A stretch of DNA of 64,000 nt, taken from an uncultured Chlorobiaceae bacterium (GTDB lineage Bacteria; Bacteroidota; Chlorobiia; Chlorobiales; Chlorobiaceae). The DNA is taken from contig CAITSZ010000046.1 of NCBI GenBank assembly GCA_903895195.1, positions 62,001-126,000 of the forward strand, given 5' to 3'. The notes under the pieces were generated by a model. It worked only from the letters and a program-made list of their open reading frames with translations. It made no database searches and was not told where the DNA came from. A program made the translations under genes and the position numbers. Below are positions 56,601 through 63,830 of the stretch, piece by piece. The stretch's first letter is position 1, and each line of letters begins with the position of its first letter.

Positions 56601-58425
56601 TCCCTGTTGTCCCTGAGGTATAAATGATATAAGCCAGTTGACATAATGACAAAGGGTGCAGCTCCGCCGGGGATTCGGGCATGTTTAAGAGATCTGTTAT
56701 TGGAACAGTTTCGACACACTGAAATATCTCCTCCCTGTACCGCTCGCCAACAAGCATCAGCCGGCATCCGCTATCACGAAGTATAAACTCCAGTCGTTCA
56801 CGAGGTATATCAGGATCGAGCGGGAGATAAGCACAACCGGCCTTGAAGATGCCCATCATTGCCGTAATTGATAACGGGTCTCTGTCCGAGAGAACAGCAA
56901 CAGGCTGTTCAGTAACCGTTGAGCAATCAACAGAAAGAAAACGTGCAACACTACCTGAGGCTCTTTCCAGCTCTCCATATGTTACTCGTTCCGTACCGCA
57001 TAGTATGGCCAACGAACCTGGAGCTTCCTGTGCACGCTCACCGAAAATATCAATAAGGGTTAAGCCCGAAGTGTCTGAAGGCCTGATGATGGCTGGTGCA
57101 GAAGCGTGCCGAGTGAGCTGGATGTCACGAACAAGGGGATTGGCATCAAGTGCCACATCATTAAACATCTTGTCAAAAGCCCATGCCATCTGGCCGGCTT
57201 CAACTGCTGAAATCAGAAGCGGGTTATAATTAAAGTAAATGTTGACTGCTTCAGCTTCGTTATAGTCATCGACATCGATCGAGAGCGCTTCATCACGCAC
57301 CCCGAGGTCAAGGCTGATGGTACGCATCGGTGATCCTCCAAAAAGGAGATCAAAGTCAAGTTTTCTGTAAACAAAGGTTACATCGAAAATTCCATGTGAG
57401 AACCCATCGACAGAACGGCAGCGACGCAGAATTTCGCCATAAGGAAACCGCTGGTGCCGGTAACAGATTCTGGTTTCAGCCTTGATTTTAGCGGCAAGAT
57501 CGAAGAGAGTTTCATTTTTGTCAATTCGAATTCTCAGAGGCATCATGCCCATAAAGAGCCCGACAGTTCGACGGAATACATGGTTGCTCCGATTCAGGAT
57601 GGGAGTGCCGATCACTATGTCTTCGTTACCGGTAAACCGGTGCAGATAGGCAAAAAAACATGCCAGTAAAAACTGAGCAGGAGTAACCCCCATCAGGTTG
57701 CAACGGCTTACCAAAGAGTTGTAAACCTCACGCTTGACGCTTAGGGTGCAGCGCTCTGTATGGAGAATATCACCTTTGAGCCCGTTTTTACGCGCTGAAA
57801 ACGGCAGCGGCTGAGGCAGGGTCTGAAACTTTTCGCTCCAGAAGATATCGTCTTTAGAGAACTGGGAGGAAGCTGCATAGAGAGTGTCTTCTTCAACAAA
57901 ATCAATATAGGGATGTTGCTCAAACTCGGGCAGGCGGTTGTTTTGATGCAATTCATTATAAGCGGCAACAACGGTTTCATTGAAGATTGTAAGCCCATGG
58001 CCGTCATTAGCAATGTGATGGAATTTTTGATACCAGCAATAGAGCTCCACGCCAAGCTGGAACAGGATATCACCGTGCAAAGTGCCCTCTTCGAGAGGGA
58101 TGGGTCGTGAAAAATCCCCTAAAACCCAGCCTATCGCAGACTGGATTGGATCAGGATGGCTTGAAAAGTCAAACTCTTCGAAGGGATAACGCGAATTCTC
58201 GGGTGCCAAAAACTCCTGCCAGGCTCCTTCTCCATCAATATGAACCCGCATCCGTCTGACATCGTGGACTCGATGAGCAAATTCAAGACTTTTTTGGAAC
58301 AGCAGAGTATCGAACGGGCCACTGACAATACTTATGGCGCCCATATTGAATTTTGCCGTATCGCCATATTTGAGCGCATCGAGAAACATTGCCTGCTGCG
58401 GCAGAGAAAGAGGATATAGTTTCAT
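47632..58425 (-). CDS. Hybrid NRPS-PKS: C-A-PCP-C-A-PCP-KS-KR-DH-ACP, no AT domain (3597 aa)
   Basis: C HHIANDGHG; A IYTSGTTGNPKGV; PCP FFVLGGHSLNV; C HHLIADGVS; A IYTSGTTGVPKGV; PCP FFDIGGHSILL; KS AIIGMAGRFPGA...NINTACSTSLVAIH...VEAHGTGTPIGDPIE...SIKSNIGHLDTA; KR YLITGGLGGIALTLAGHLA...SSLTASLGGLGQAAYTAAN; DH GEHMVNDVAMLPGTAYLE...HPLHPALFD; ACP LIELGADSLSALQ. No GHSxGE/GQGxQ AT motifs. Confidence 0.95.
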   Translation of the reverse strand: MKLYPLSLPQQAMFLDALKYGDTAKFNMGAISIVSGPFDTLLFQKSLEFAHRVHDVRRMRVHIDGEGAWQEFLAPENSRYPFEEFDFSSHPDPIQSAIGWVLGDFSRPIPLEEGTLHGDILFQLGVELYCWYQKFHHIANDGHGLTIFNETVVAAYNELHQNNRLPEFEQHPYIDFVEEDTLYAASSQFSKDDIFWSEKFQTLPQPLPFSARKNGLKGDILHTERCTLSVKREVYNSLVSRCNLMGVTPAQFLLACFFAYLHRFTGNEDIVIGTPILNRSNHVFRRTVGLFMGMMPLRIRIDKNETLFDLAAKIKAETRICYRHQRFPYGEILRRCRSVDGFSHGIFDVTFVYRKLDFDLLFGGSPMRTISLDLGVRDEALSIDVDDYNEAEAVNIYFNYNPLLISAVEAGQMAWAFDKMFNDVALDANPLVRDIQLTRHASAPAIIRPSDTSGLTLIDIFGERAQEAPGSLAILCGTERVTYGELERASGSVARFLSVDCSTVTEQPVAVLSDRDPLSITAMMGIFKAGCAYLPLDPDIPRERLEFILRDSGCRLMLVGERYREEIFQCVETVPITDLLNMPESPAELHPLSLCQLAYIIYTSGTTGNPKGVLIEHGGVVNTITELIRAWEVSATDRILGFASPMFDASIKEYFLAFASGASLVIAKKETILDSGRFLDLLRTENVTVGLLPPTYLSTLGKVDMTPLRLLGTSGDAANPADVAYHVRSRTFVNAYGPTETSIISTYLRLESGTEFSADRVSIGKAIGNMRVLILDEDRRPMPIGAIGEIYIAGVGLARGYLGRPELTAERFVMNPLSEGERLYRTGDLGRLLSDGNIEFHGRSDTQVKIRGYRVELCEVEAVLKMHPSVETAVVQKRTSNDTLAAYIVPRMEFEPRELRRFLSLKLPHYMIPNSWVRLDMLPLNISGKVAYEELPDPCDAEDLMQDQGDAIMYTEQEKSLLKIWEEILGLTAIGLDDDFFVLGGHSLNVIRMMSRIQEDLGVRLEMADFFENPTVAGMAAVICQSGSLQKSSTSDTQPSEGNLHGKREKKKGLIAQQENLIELVNEVVRKTPGASMGLRTKALSTLQERLWLVRNMEPESTAYIVPLHLILRGSLEVILLKRAIEALWIRHDGLRTIFPAIGGEPQRALLSLDALVIYEHDFSAANSGVEWQKHYLENHAAAFRIDEDPLFRVCIYTLSPKEHALLIDLHHLIADGVSLDVLRSELFDFYNAFVEGGTPQLPPPTESYDEYVKHETAFLQSSEYRQKLESRIKELSGAPTHIDFLFDKPLPATFSYRGDLLVNKYDNLELHNRVSEIAKAAGLSPFMLYLAAFGSMLYLHTGQEDILVGIPTSLRSSSRFEGTVGFFVNTCIVRLDFRGNPTMKEVMKRTGSAVREMLLNREVSFDHLVQALCLQRTPSRPPLVQASLSYMASDNSAEPVSKGLSVEPLYLSRSGAMFELTMDILMEPAGGVSTIEYSSDAWERKSIIRMHDHFTMILDKLAENPEWHLGELNLMPASMLEQLEKVFQGEHLENAGHVITDWIFEHSGKTPESTAIISGGVETSYAQLLRLTALRRGQLLSLGLKQGDVLALACRPGLEWTVTALASFLEGVIVAPLDIDIPKERLYHIINNSGALVLWHDDGFSHAFGWSHPTCRGVNSHTAPQAELVTGVSKTSPAETAYIIYTSGTTGVPKGVAVSHGAFETHCRSAVLAYGLTSKDCSLVFASTYFDASWEQLFAILLAGGRALIRDAQLWTLDDWCSRISTFGVTCVDIPAQYLRELLFFWKNRPNYLPSCLRMVICGGEAMPVSLAKEWLAGPLGEVSLINAYGPTEAVVTSTFNLIKEESSLDTTSGIVPIGLPMPGRILRVLDDEGREAGLGISGELCIGGLCLAEGYVADEARTALSFRNWCRTAEGGRWLENGSREGIRLYRTGDRVRVGPDNRLEFLGRLDRQVKIRGFRIEPGEIEALLVRHAGILEALVMLIDDHRLGNRIIAYCVPSGDDAPSQGTLMEWLAQWLPEYMMPASIVFVPEFPRKGNNKIDISALPEPEMIRQSEGALSSVADALEENIAAIWAEVLGKSDVGLNENFFDIGGHSILLLKVHTRLQIELGVNVPLVDLFAHPTVARMAKRVRGEIPETFKRVIRPRGNEVAIIGMAGRFPGAANVEELWDNLVAGRESIRFFSQEELAAEGIPMNIREKRDYVPAHGYMEGTKLFDAEFFGYTPKEAEILDPQQRVFLEESWHALENAGYDPGRFNGEIGVFGGMGMTLYLINNLSSRLTHGYGADSYAVSLGNDKDFITTRVSYKLNLRGPSVNINTACSTSLVAIHMASASLLSGECEMALAGGVTLQPGIHGYVYQAAGISSPDGHCRAFSEDAEGIVGGSGAGIVVLKRLEDALADNDTIHAVIKGSAINNDGADKVGFTAPGVNRQRDVIRTALERAGISSRDIRYVEAHGTGTPIGDPIEIEALSEAYSPDKPKAGGCLIGSIKSNIGHLDTAAGVAGLIKASLAVEHGIIPPTLHCDHPSKKIDFDKTPFRVANKLTPWPVNGLRRAGVSSFGMGGTNAHAILEEAPRKRSSLSPRQSVWCLPLSARSIPSLLALAESLAVHIEKYPDIDAADIWFTLAEGRRCFQMRTVLIADSRDEAIASLRSLSEVDILRTDRDGRVVSGTGLPQQLIGGEKSALEQAYAFSRAWLAGKPDEASTLLPGGPVHRIPLPTYVFDHKLYWVEAKPEEAGNVSSKHDTAVKLPLDEWFYFQGCERVPLVRLPDFTGSSILLIHHGGPVAMRWLGALRKAGIPFISMRSGEDLEKRISTIARNEELPLICWHFSALDYDSGGPADFARRLDLLLGDIRILAMAKGRKDMNLILFAPQHESGPDAVHDSSFAYLNAACSVIPHEYSTIKTQLLYVERDSSDSSSFHTACALPSLFPSDRTFSFSHGQLWRHTHVKLAPESPLIGSACLKEGGVYLITGGLGGIALTLAGHLARAVKARLVLVSRHNPDLFESDSIRGLEAEGAEVMTAAIDIADAEALSALVNDIVAKWGGIDGVIHAAGVAGGSLIARTNLEEIEHVLRAKVSGTIALFEALRGREPRFVLLCSSLTASLGGLGQAAYTAANSWLDDFARAQSRLHPGIWTSVQWDSWSSVGMAVRSNRRKISSAGELTLLREWVISPETFWPWGEHMVNDVAMLPGTAYLELFMQALGSSDAIELDNITLSQPMIYGGEAKRRVQVLRNGQEIILQSNDGSAQYEHGRAKLATITERPPRASLEDIEARCPETGERQQTPKNGKSPKIVIKGESRWKIKGDFKKGRDEALARLELPPQLLNDFIDHPLHPALFDIAISYYIAFVEEGLELMPWRYEKLKVYSPLVPRIVSHACMRLNSDRMIKLDIDLYDESGLILVQVEGYTLLRLGSGDKLQQAGQESAIPLNPFAMTPTEGIEVFLRSLGSREPVLSVSTVEWQFAKRSVVLPVERESLASGVDQDSRKPRPDMNTPLRVAGTKSEILMAEVWGEVLGYKGLGIDDDLIELGADSLSALQASARIEELTGCQISMERFFKKSTIAYLAEEIVVPEEDEGLGGVNGSERWEEGEI

Positions 58426-58633
58426 AAAAACCAGCTCTTTTGGACATGGATAGACTTAACACATGGAGTGCCTTTGAGCAAAACCGATGGTGCTTTTGTG
58501 GCTATCGCTGTTCGGATGAGCAGACTGTTTAACGCCAAACTTACAACCTTTGGGTCAGCCTGCCATAAAAACATCATACCCGTAACAGGTTGATACTATT
58601 CATGATGAAGACCACACAAAACCTCAGACCTCT

Positions 58634-58662
58634 ATATTGTATATAAATAATATATACAATAT
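58634..58662. promoter_or_regulatory. Perfect 12-bp inverted repeat (ATATTGTATATA-aataa-TATATACAATAT), candidate operator of the minus-strand NRPS-PKS operon
   Basis: Read directly; 209 bp upstream of the ATG at 58425. Confidence 0.5.
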
Positions 58663-58735
58663 TCCGCGTTAATTAACCGAGTTAGAGGTGTGACATAAAA
58701 ATAGTATAGAGTATTCCATGCTTTATGGAGTCGCC

Positions 58736-58760
58736 GGGAACGCCGGGCCCGAGCTCGGCA
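58736..58760 (+). repeat. REP-like palindromic repeat unit A (degenerate)
   Basis: gggaacgccgggcccgagctcggca, similar to unit B. Confidence 0.65.
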
Positions 58761-58769
58761 AGAAAATCT

Positions 58770-58796
58770 CTGGGAGCGCTGAGCCCCAGCTCGGCA
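58770..58796 (+). repeat. REP-like palindromic repeat unit B
   Basis: ctgggagcgctgagccccagctcggca. Confidence 0.75.
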
Positions 58797-58898
58797 CAAT
58801 GATTATCCGCTAACCGGAATACGATTGAGTGGGGTAATTATATAGAGGAGCAATGAGGGAGATCTTACCGTGGCTTGGAAATCTTGAATGGTGTTTTT

Positions 58899-59567
58899 TT
58901 ATTGTGTAGTTCTATTCTTTGCCGAACTGTGGTTCGGCGCTCCCAGAAAAATGTAGCCTGTGAGGGCAATAATCACTGTAGCAATCCCCCAGATAAAGAG
59001 GGCGAATTTTGATCCTCCTTCGTACATACTGAAAATACCGAAGAGAAAAAAGATAGCTGATGCCCCTATTTTAATTGCTTTTTCGGGCAATCTCGCTCCG
59101 AGCATTTTCCCTGCTATGATGGCCAGGCCGTCAGAAATCACCATGCCTATAGTTGACCCGATCCATACAGGCAGAAACGGATTAGTTGAAGCAAGGGTAA
59201 TGGTTGAGAGCATGGTCTTATCGCCAAGTTCCGCCATAAAGAATGTCGAAAATACCAGCCAGAAAGGGTTAATGCCCGTTTTACAGCTCTTTTCATCCTC
59301 ATCAAGCTGATCTCCTCTCAGTGTCCAGAACCCGAATGCTATAAAGGCAATACCTGCAACAAACTTGATCCATTCAGTAGGAAGCTTGTCGCCGATAAAC
59401 CAGCCTATCCCGGCCGAAAAAACATGAATGGCAAGGGTTGCCCAGAAAATCCCCCACAAGACCACCCAGGAGTTATAGCAGGTCGCCAGCGTAAGGGCTA
59501 CAAGTTGTGTTTTATCGCCAAGCTCGGCTATAAAAATCATAACAAGCGAAAGCCAGAAAGCGTCCAT
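58899..59567 (-). CDS. GDT1/TMEM165 (UPF0016) family cation transporter
   Basis: Two copies of the family motif: [19 protein letters not shown] and [19 protein letters not shown] (ExGDKT). Confidence 0.95.
   Translation of the reverse strand: MDAFWLSLVMIFIAELGDKTQLVALTLATCYNSWVVLWGIFWATLAIHVFSAGIGWFIGDKLPTEWIKFVAGIAFIAFGFWTLRGDQLDEDEKSCKTGINPFWLVFSTFFMAELGDKTMLSTITLASTNPFLPVWIGSTIGMVISDGLAIIAGKMLGARLPEKAIKIGASAIFFLFGIFSMYEGGSKFALFIWGIATVIIALTGYIFLGAPNHSSAKNRTTQ
58920..58946 (-). repeat. REP-like palindromic repeat unit C (inverted relative to A/B), inside the 3' end of the GDT1 gene
   Basis: Reverse complement ctgggagcgccgaaccacagttcggca matches unit B at 22 or 23 of 27 positions by eye. 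Confidence 0.75.
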
Positions 59568-59780
59568 GAACGGCAGGATTTTTGTTTTCAGTGCAACGCT
59601 TCAAGCGTCCTGTAAAAAAAACTCATTCAAGTATAGGGCAATGCAGGGTGAACTGCAAGCAAATAAAAAGTGCTCTGCCGATACCGAATATTTTTGACTC
59701 CATGAATTTATGCTGAAATATTTTGAATTGGTGAGGGATTATCATGAAATTTGCGGTTATATAGTTTTATCTCATACTGA

Positions 59781-60245
59781 TTGAATAAAAATGCGATGCC
59801 TCAAGTAAGAGCCGCTGTCAGCAGCGATGTGCCGAGATGTGCCGAGCTTCTTGGAATCCTTTTCGCCCAGGAGCACGAATTTACCGCTAATGCTGAAGCG
59901 CAGTCAAGAGCGCTCTCCATGATCATCGGCAATCCGGAACTGGGCAGGATTTTTATTGCTGAAGTTGACGGGGTTATTGAGGGAATGGTAATGCTGCTCT
60001 TTACGGTCAGCACCTTTCTCGGTAAAAAAGTTGCTCTCCTCGAGGATATGGTTGTAGCTCCACAATGGCGTCAAAAGGGCCTTGGCTCGCTCCTGCTCAA
60101 TCATGCCATTGGATTTGCAGAGGAGGAAGGCCTCGGACGAATAACACTCCTCACAGATGGAGATAATAAGGCGGCACAGCAATTCTACCGGTCAAAAGGA
60201 TTTTCACTTTCTGAGATGGTGGTATTCAGAAAATCGCTTTATTGA
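59781..60245 (+). CDS. GNAT-family N-acetyltransferase
   Basis: [55 protein letters not shown]. The track start is TTG; ATG at 59796 is also plausible. Confidence 0.9.
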   Translation: MNKNAMPQVRAAVSSDVPRCAELLGILFAQEHEFTANAEAQSRALSMIIGNPELGRIFIAEVDGVIEGMVMLLFTVSTFLGKKVALLEDMVVAPQWRQKGLGSLLLNHAIGFAEEEGLGRITLLTDGDNKAAQQFYRSKGFSLSEMVVFRKSLY

Positions 60246-60430
60246 ATGAACCAGAAAAGCAATTACTAATGAGTGCATGGATGTGCAAAGAGTGCGGCTA
60301 TCTCTATGACCCTGCCGAAGGAGATCCCGACAGCGATATCAAGGCCGGTACTTCATTTGAAAAAGTGTCCGAAGAGTGGGCATGTCCAGTCTGTTATGCT
60401 CAGAAAATAACATTTGAAGCGCTTTTGTGA
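60242..60430 (+). CDS. Rubredoxin
   Basis: [49 protein letters not shown] (CxxCGYxYDP...WxCPxC). TTG start in the track; internal ATG at 60269 possible. Confidence 0.93.
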   Translation: MNEPEKQLLMSAWMCKECGYLYDPAEGDPDSDIKAGTSFEKVSEEWACPVCYAQKITFEALL

Positions 60431-60724
60431 ATGGGCTGCAAAACAGTGCCGACAGCTGCGTCATAGATGCTCAAGCTCTTTGCGAGAGTGAGCCGTATTG
60501 ATTATACTGGTCAGTACATTACGATGTAAGCCTCTGGTAGTTGAAGAACATCTCGCAGCCACAATCTTATTCAGCTTTTTTTAATTATTCAGTGTCGTAA
60601 TTCCATAGTGCAATGGTAGCAACCAGAGCGTCACCCGCACACACTCAGCCTGCTATACAAAGTTTACCAGTGAGCTTTTACCGGGTACTGATAGATGTTT
60701 TATCCTTAATAATATTGTGTCATC

Positions 60725-63700
60725 ATGGCGGATAATCAGCAAAGCAATACCTCAGAAACTCCTTCAGAGTTAAGGGCTCTTGCCGAAAAGCGCCTCAAGC
60801 AGAAACTCCTTGGCAGTGGCGTTTCCTCTCTAAACCTCAACTCTTCGCCTGAAGACCTCTTGAAGCTGATCCATGAGCTCTCCGTTCATCAGATTGAAAT
60901 TGAAATGCAGCAGGACGAGCTCTTTAGTTCAAGATTGGAGATAGAGGATACTCTTGGCAGATACGCTAAACTCTATGACTTTGCTCCAGCCAGTTATGTA
61001 ACTCTTGGTCGCAACGGCACTATTCTGCATACAAACCTCACTGCATCTAAACTTCTTGGAGTTGATCGCTCCATATTATATGGCATGCGCATCAAGCAAT
61101 TCGTTATTCCAGACGACTATCGTAAAATTGATGCACTGCTTGTCGATGTTTTCGCCCAAAAAGAGCCGGCAACCGTTTCTGTCAGGCTTGTAGCCAAGGA
61201 CGCTCAATCCCCAGCTCCCACTCTCCGCTCCATCCGCATAGATGCTTCAAAACCCGATGCAGATGTTGGATGTCTGGTTATTCTTTCCGATGTGACAGAA
61301 CAGAAGAATGCCGCAGTTACACTACAGAGGCAGGCAGCTGCGCTCCAGACAATCAACGAATGCAATCAGGCGCTTCTCTACTCTACCCTTGAATTTGAGC
61401 TGCTGCAGAAAATATGCGATACCATAGTTACCACCGGAGGCTACCGGAGTGCATGGGTCGGCTACACGAAGCATGACAAGCATAAACCCGTGCGTCCGGT
61501 TGCCCAGGCAGGCTATCAAGGAGAGCACATCAAGAGAGCAGGAATATCCTGGAGTGACGTTCAGTTTGCTCAAGGGCCAACAGGAACGGCAATCCAAACT
61601 GCCAAAGTCACAACCATCAGTGACATACAAAACAACGAAAGCTACTCGCCATGGCGTACCGAAGCAATGGAGCAGGGCTATGCTTCCGTTCAGGCCCTCC
61701 CTCTCAGGCAGGATAATAAAGTGTTTGGTGCCATCACCATCTACTCCGCAACAGAGCAAGCTTTTAATACAGAAGAGACCAGGCTACTCTCGGCACTTGC
61801 TGATAATATTGCTTATAGCATCTCAAAAATTCGACTCCAGGAAGAAAAGCGACAAGCAGAGAAAGCGTTGAAGGAAAAACAGGATCTCTTTACCCAGACC
61901 CTCGAATCCGCTCATGCCGGCCTGTGGGACCGAGATTTGAAGAGCGGCGAAAATATATGGTCAAACGAACTATGGAACCTCTATGGATTGACCCCGGGAA
62001 AGGAAAAGGCATCCGCAAAACTCTGGCAATCCACCATACATCCCGACGACAGACAAGAGATACTCAAAATTGTCAACGATGCAGAAAATCATCACAACCC
62101 CATACATATTGAGTACCGGATTCTTCACCCCGACGGCACTGTCCGATGGCTAATGGCAAAAGGGATACCCATATTCGATAGCAAAGGCGAGGCAGTTCGC
62201 ACCATCGGCACCTGTATAGACATCACCGATCGCAAAGTTATAGAGCATGAGCACCAAAGAGCGCTTGCAAGGCAAACAGGTTTAGAGGCCCTGTTAAAAA
62301 TAAAGCGCATAGGCTTTTTCGAGCTAGATCTCTCAAACAATACCCTCTATAGTACCGAGCAATTCGCACACATTTTCGGCTATGATGCACCCCAGGAGAG
62401 CTGGAACTATGCTGCAATGCTGAATCATATTCTTCCAGAAGAGCGCCTTGAGGTAGACCGGCAGTTCAAAGAAGCATTGCCAGCAAAAAACAATATAACC
62501 ATAGAGTGCCGCATTCGCCGTCACGACGGACAAACCCGATGGATTTGGGTCGCCGTCGGGTATCAGAGCGGCCATGAAGGCCATGCAGGTTTTATGACCG
62601 GCATTACCCGAGACATCACGAACCGAAAGCTATTCATAGAAGAGAACGAGCAGCTGCAGCTCCATCTTCAGCATTCCCAAAAAATGCAGATGGTTGGCCA
62701 GCTTGCAGGAGGCATAGCTCATGACTTCAACAATATGCTGACGGTTATACTCGGCCATACCGAACTGGCTCTTGAACGACAAGACAGCTCATTTCGAGAC
62801 CTTAAGGCTATTGAAAAAGCAGCGAACCACTCAGCAGAACTGACCCGGCAACTCCTCGCTTTTGCACGCCGCCAGAGCGTGACGACGCAGATTCTTGATC
62901 TTAACGCCTCAGTCGAAGAGATGCTCTCCATGATAAGACGAATAATAGGCGACCACATCACCCTCACCTGGAATCCCAGGATAAAGTACCCAATGGTAAA
63001 AATAGCCCCCTCGCAGGTCGGCCAGATCCTTACCAATCTTTGCGTCAATGCCCGAGATGCTATCGAAAGCACAGGCAATATACTAATCGAAACAGGTGAC
63101 ATTCATGTAGGCAAAACTCAATCCCCGGCAATGCATACCTGCTCAATCCCCGGCGATTATATAACGCTCTCAGTCACCGACAACGGCCACGGCATCGACA
63201 AAAAGCTTCTGCCCCATATTCTCGAGCCATTCTTTACAACAAAAGAAGCAGGCAAAGGAACCGGCATGGGTCTAGCCACCGTCTACGGCATCGTCAAACA
63301 AAGCAACGGCTTTATCGATGTCGAAAGTCAAAAAGGCAAAGGAACCCGGATAAGCATTTATCTGCCCCTCAAGCCTCAAACAGCCGAGCCAGTCATCAAA
63401 GGAAGCACAGAGTCAACCACGCGCCAAGGGCAAGAAACCATACTCCTCGTAGAAGATGAACATGACATTCTGCACCTATGCCGCGAAGAGCTTGAAAATA
63501 ACGGATACAGAGTACTCGCAGCCTCCACCCCCCTCGAAGCCATAGCGCTAGCCAAGACCAATAAAGAGAGACTTACCCTCCTGGTAACCGACGTCGTTAT
63601 GCCAGAGATGAACGGAAGCGACCTCTTCAGCGAGCTCGAAAAGATTAGCCAAACCCTTAAAGTTATCTACATGTCAGCCTATACAACAGATTTCATCACC

Positions 63701-63796
63701 CGGCATCTAGGCACCAGCGAAGGAGTCAGCTTCATCGAAAAGCCATTCACAATGCCCACCTTCATCAAAACAGTCACCAGAATATTAAGAAAATAA
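60725..63796 (+). CDS. Hybrid sensor histidine kinase: PAS, GAF, PAS/PAC, HisKA, HATPase, receiver
   Basis: QMVGQLAGGIAHDFNNMLTVILGHTELAL (H box), LTNLCVNARDAI (N box), VTDNGHGIDKKLLPHILEPFFTTKEAGKGTGMGLATVYGIVKQ (G boxes), C-terminal ILLVEDEHDILHLCREEL...LLVTDVVMPEMNGSDLF (REC). Confidence 0.95.
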   Translation: MADNQQSNTSETPSELRALAEKRLKQKLLGSGVSSLNLNSSPEDLLKLIHELSVHQIEIEMQQDELFSSRLEIEDTLGRYAKLYDFAPASYVTLGRNGTILHTNLTASKLLGVDRSILYGMRIKQFVIPDDYRKIDALLVDVFAQKEPATVSVRLVAKDAQSPAPTLRSIRIDASKPDADVGCLVILSDVTEQKNAAVTLQRQAAALQTINECNQALLYSTLEFELLQKICDTIVTTGGYRSAWVGYTKHDKHKPVRPVAQAGYQGEHIKRAGISWSDVQFAQGPTGTAIQTAKVTTISDIQNNESYSPWRTEAMEQGYASVQALPLRQDNKVFGAITIYSATEQAFNTEETRLLSALADNIAYSISKIRLQEEKRQAEKALKEKQDLFTQTLESAHAGLWDRDLKSGENIWSNELWNLYGLTPGKEKASAKLWQSTIHPDDRQEILKIVNDAENHHNPIHIEYRILHPDGTVRWLMAKGIPIFDSKGEAVRTIGTCIDITDRKVIEHEHQRALARQTGLEALLKIKRIGFFELDLSNNTLYSTEQFAHIFGYDAPQESWNYAAMLNHILPEERLEVDRQFKEALPAKNNITIECRIRRHDGQTRWIWVAVGYQSGHEGHAGFMTGITRDITNRKLFIEENEQLQLHLQHSQKMQMVGQLAGGIAHDFNNMLTVILGHTELALERQDSSFRDLKAIEKAANHSAELTRQLLAFARRQSVTTQILDLNASVEEMLSMIRRIIGDHITLTWNPRIKYPMVKIAPSQVGQILTNLCVNARDAIESTGNILIETGDIHVGKTQSPAMHTCSIPGDYITLSVTDNGHGIDKKLLPHILEPFFTTKEAGKGTGMGLATVYGIVKQSNGFIDVESQKGKGTRISIYLPLKPQTAEPVIKGSTESTTRQGQETILLVEDEHDILHLCREELENNGYRVLAASTPLEAIALAKTNKERLTLLVTDVVMPEMNGSDLFSELEKISQTLKVIYMSAYTTDFITRHLGTSEGVSFIEKPFTMPTFIKTVTRILRK

Positions 63797-63802
63797 GTCA
63801 AC

Positions 63803-63830
63803 CACTCAGCACTCAGCACTCAGCACTCAG
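63803..63830. repeat. Heptanucleotide microsatellite (CACTCAG)x4
   Basis: ccactcagcactcagcactcagcactcagcacta. Confidence 0.95.

Noticed and set aside
22000-58500. MbtH-like protein or pathway regulator inside the BGC
   Set aside because: No small NxExxSxWP MbtH ORF or HTH regulator found; absence noted, but one may lie outside the window
60600-60640. tRNA-like string ccatagtgcaatggtagcaaccagagc
   Set aside because: Resembles a D-arm region, but I cannot build an acceptor stem, anticodon arm or T-arm (no GGTTCGAATCC) around it
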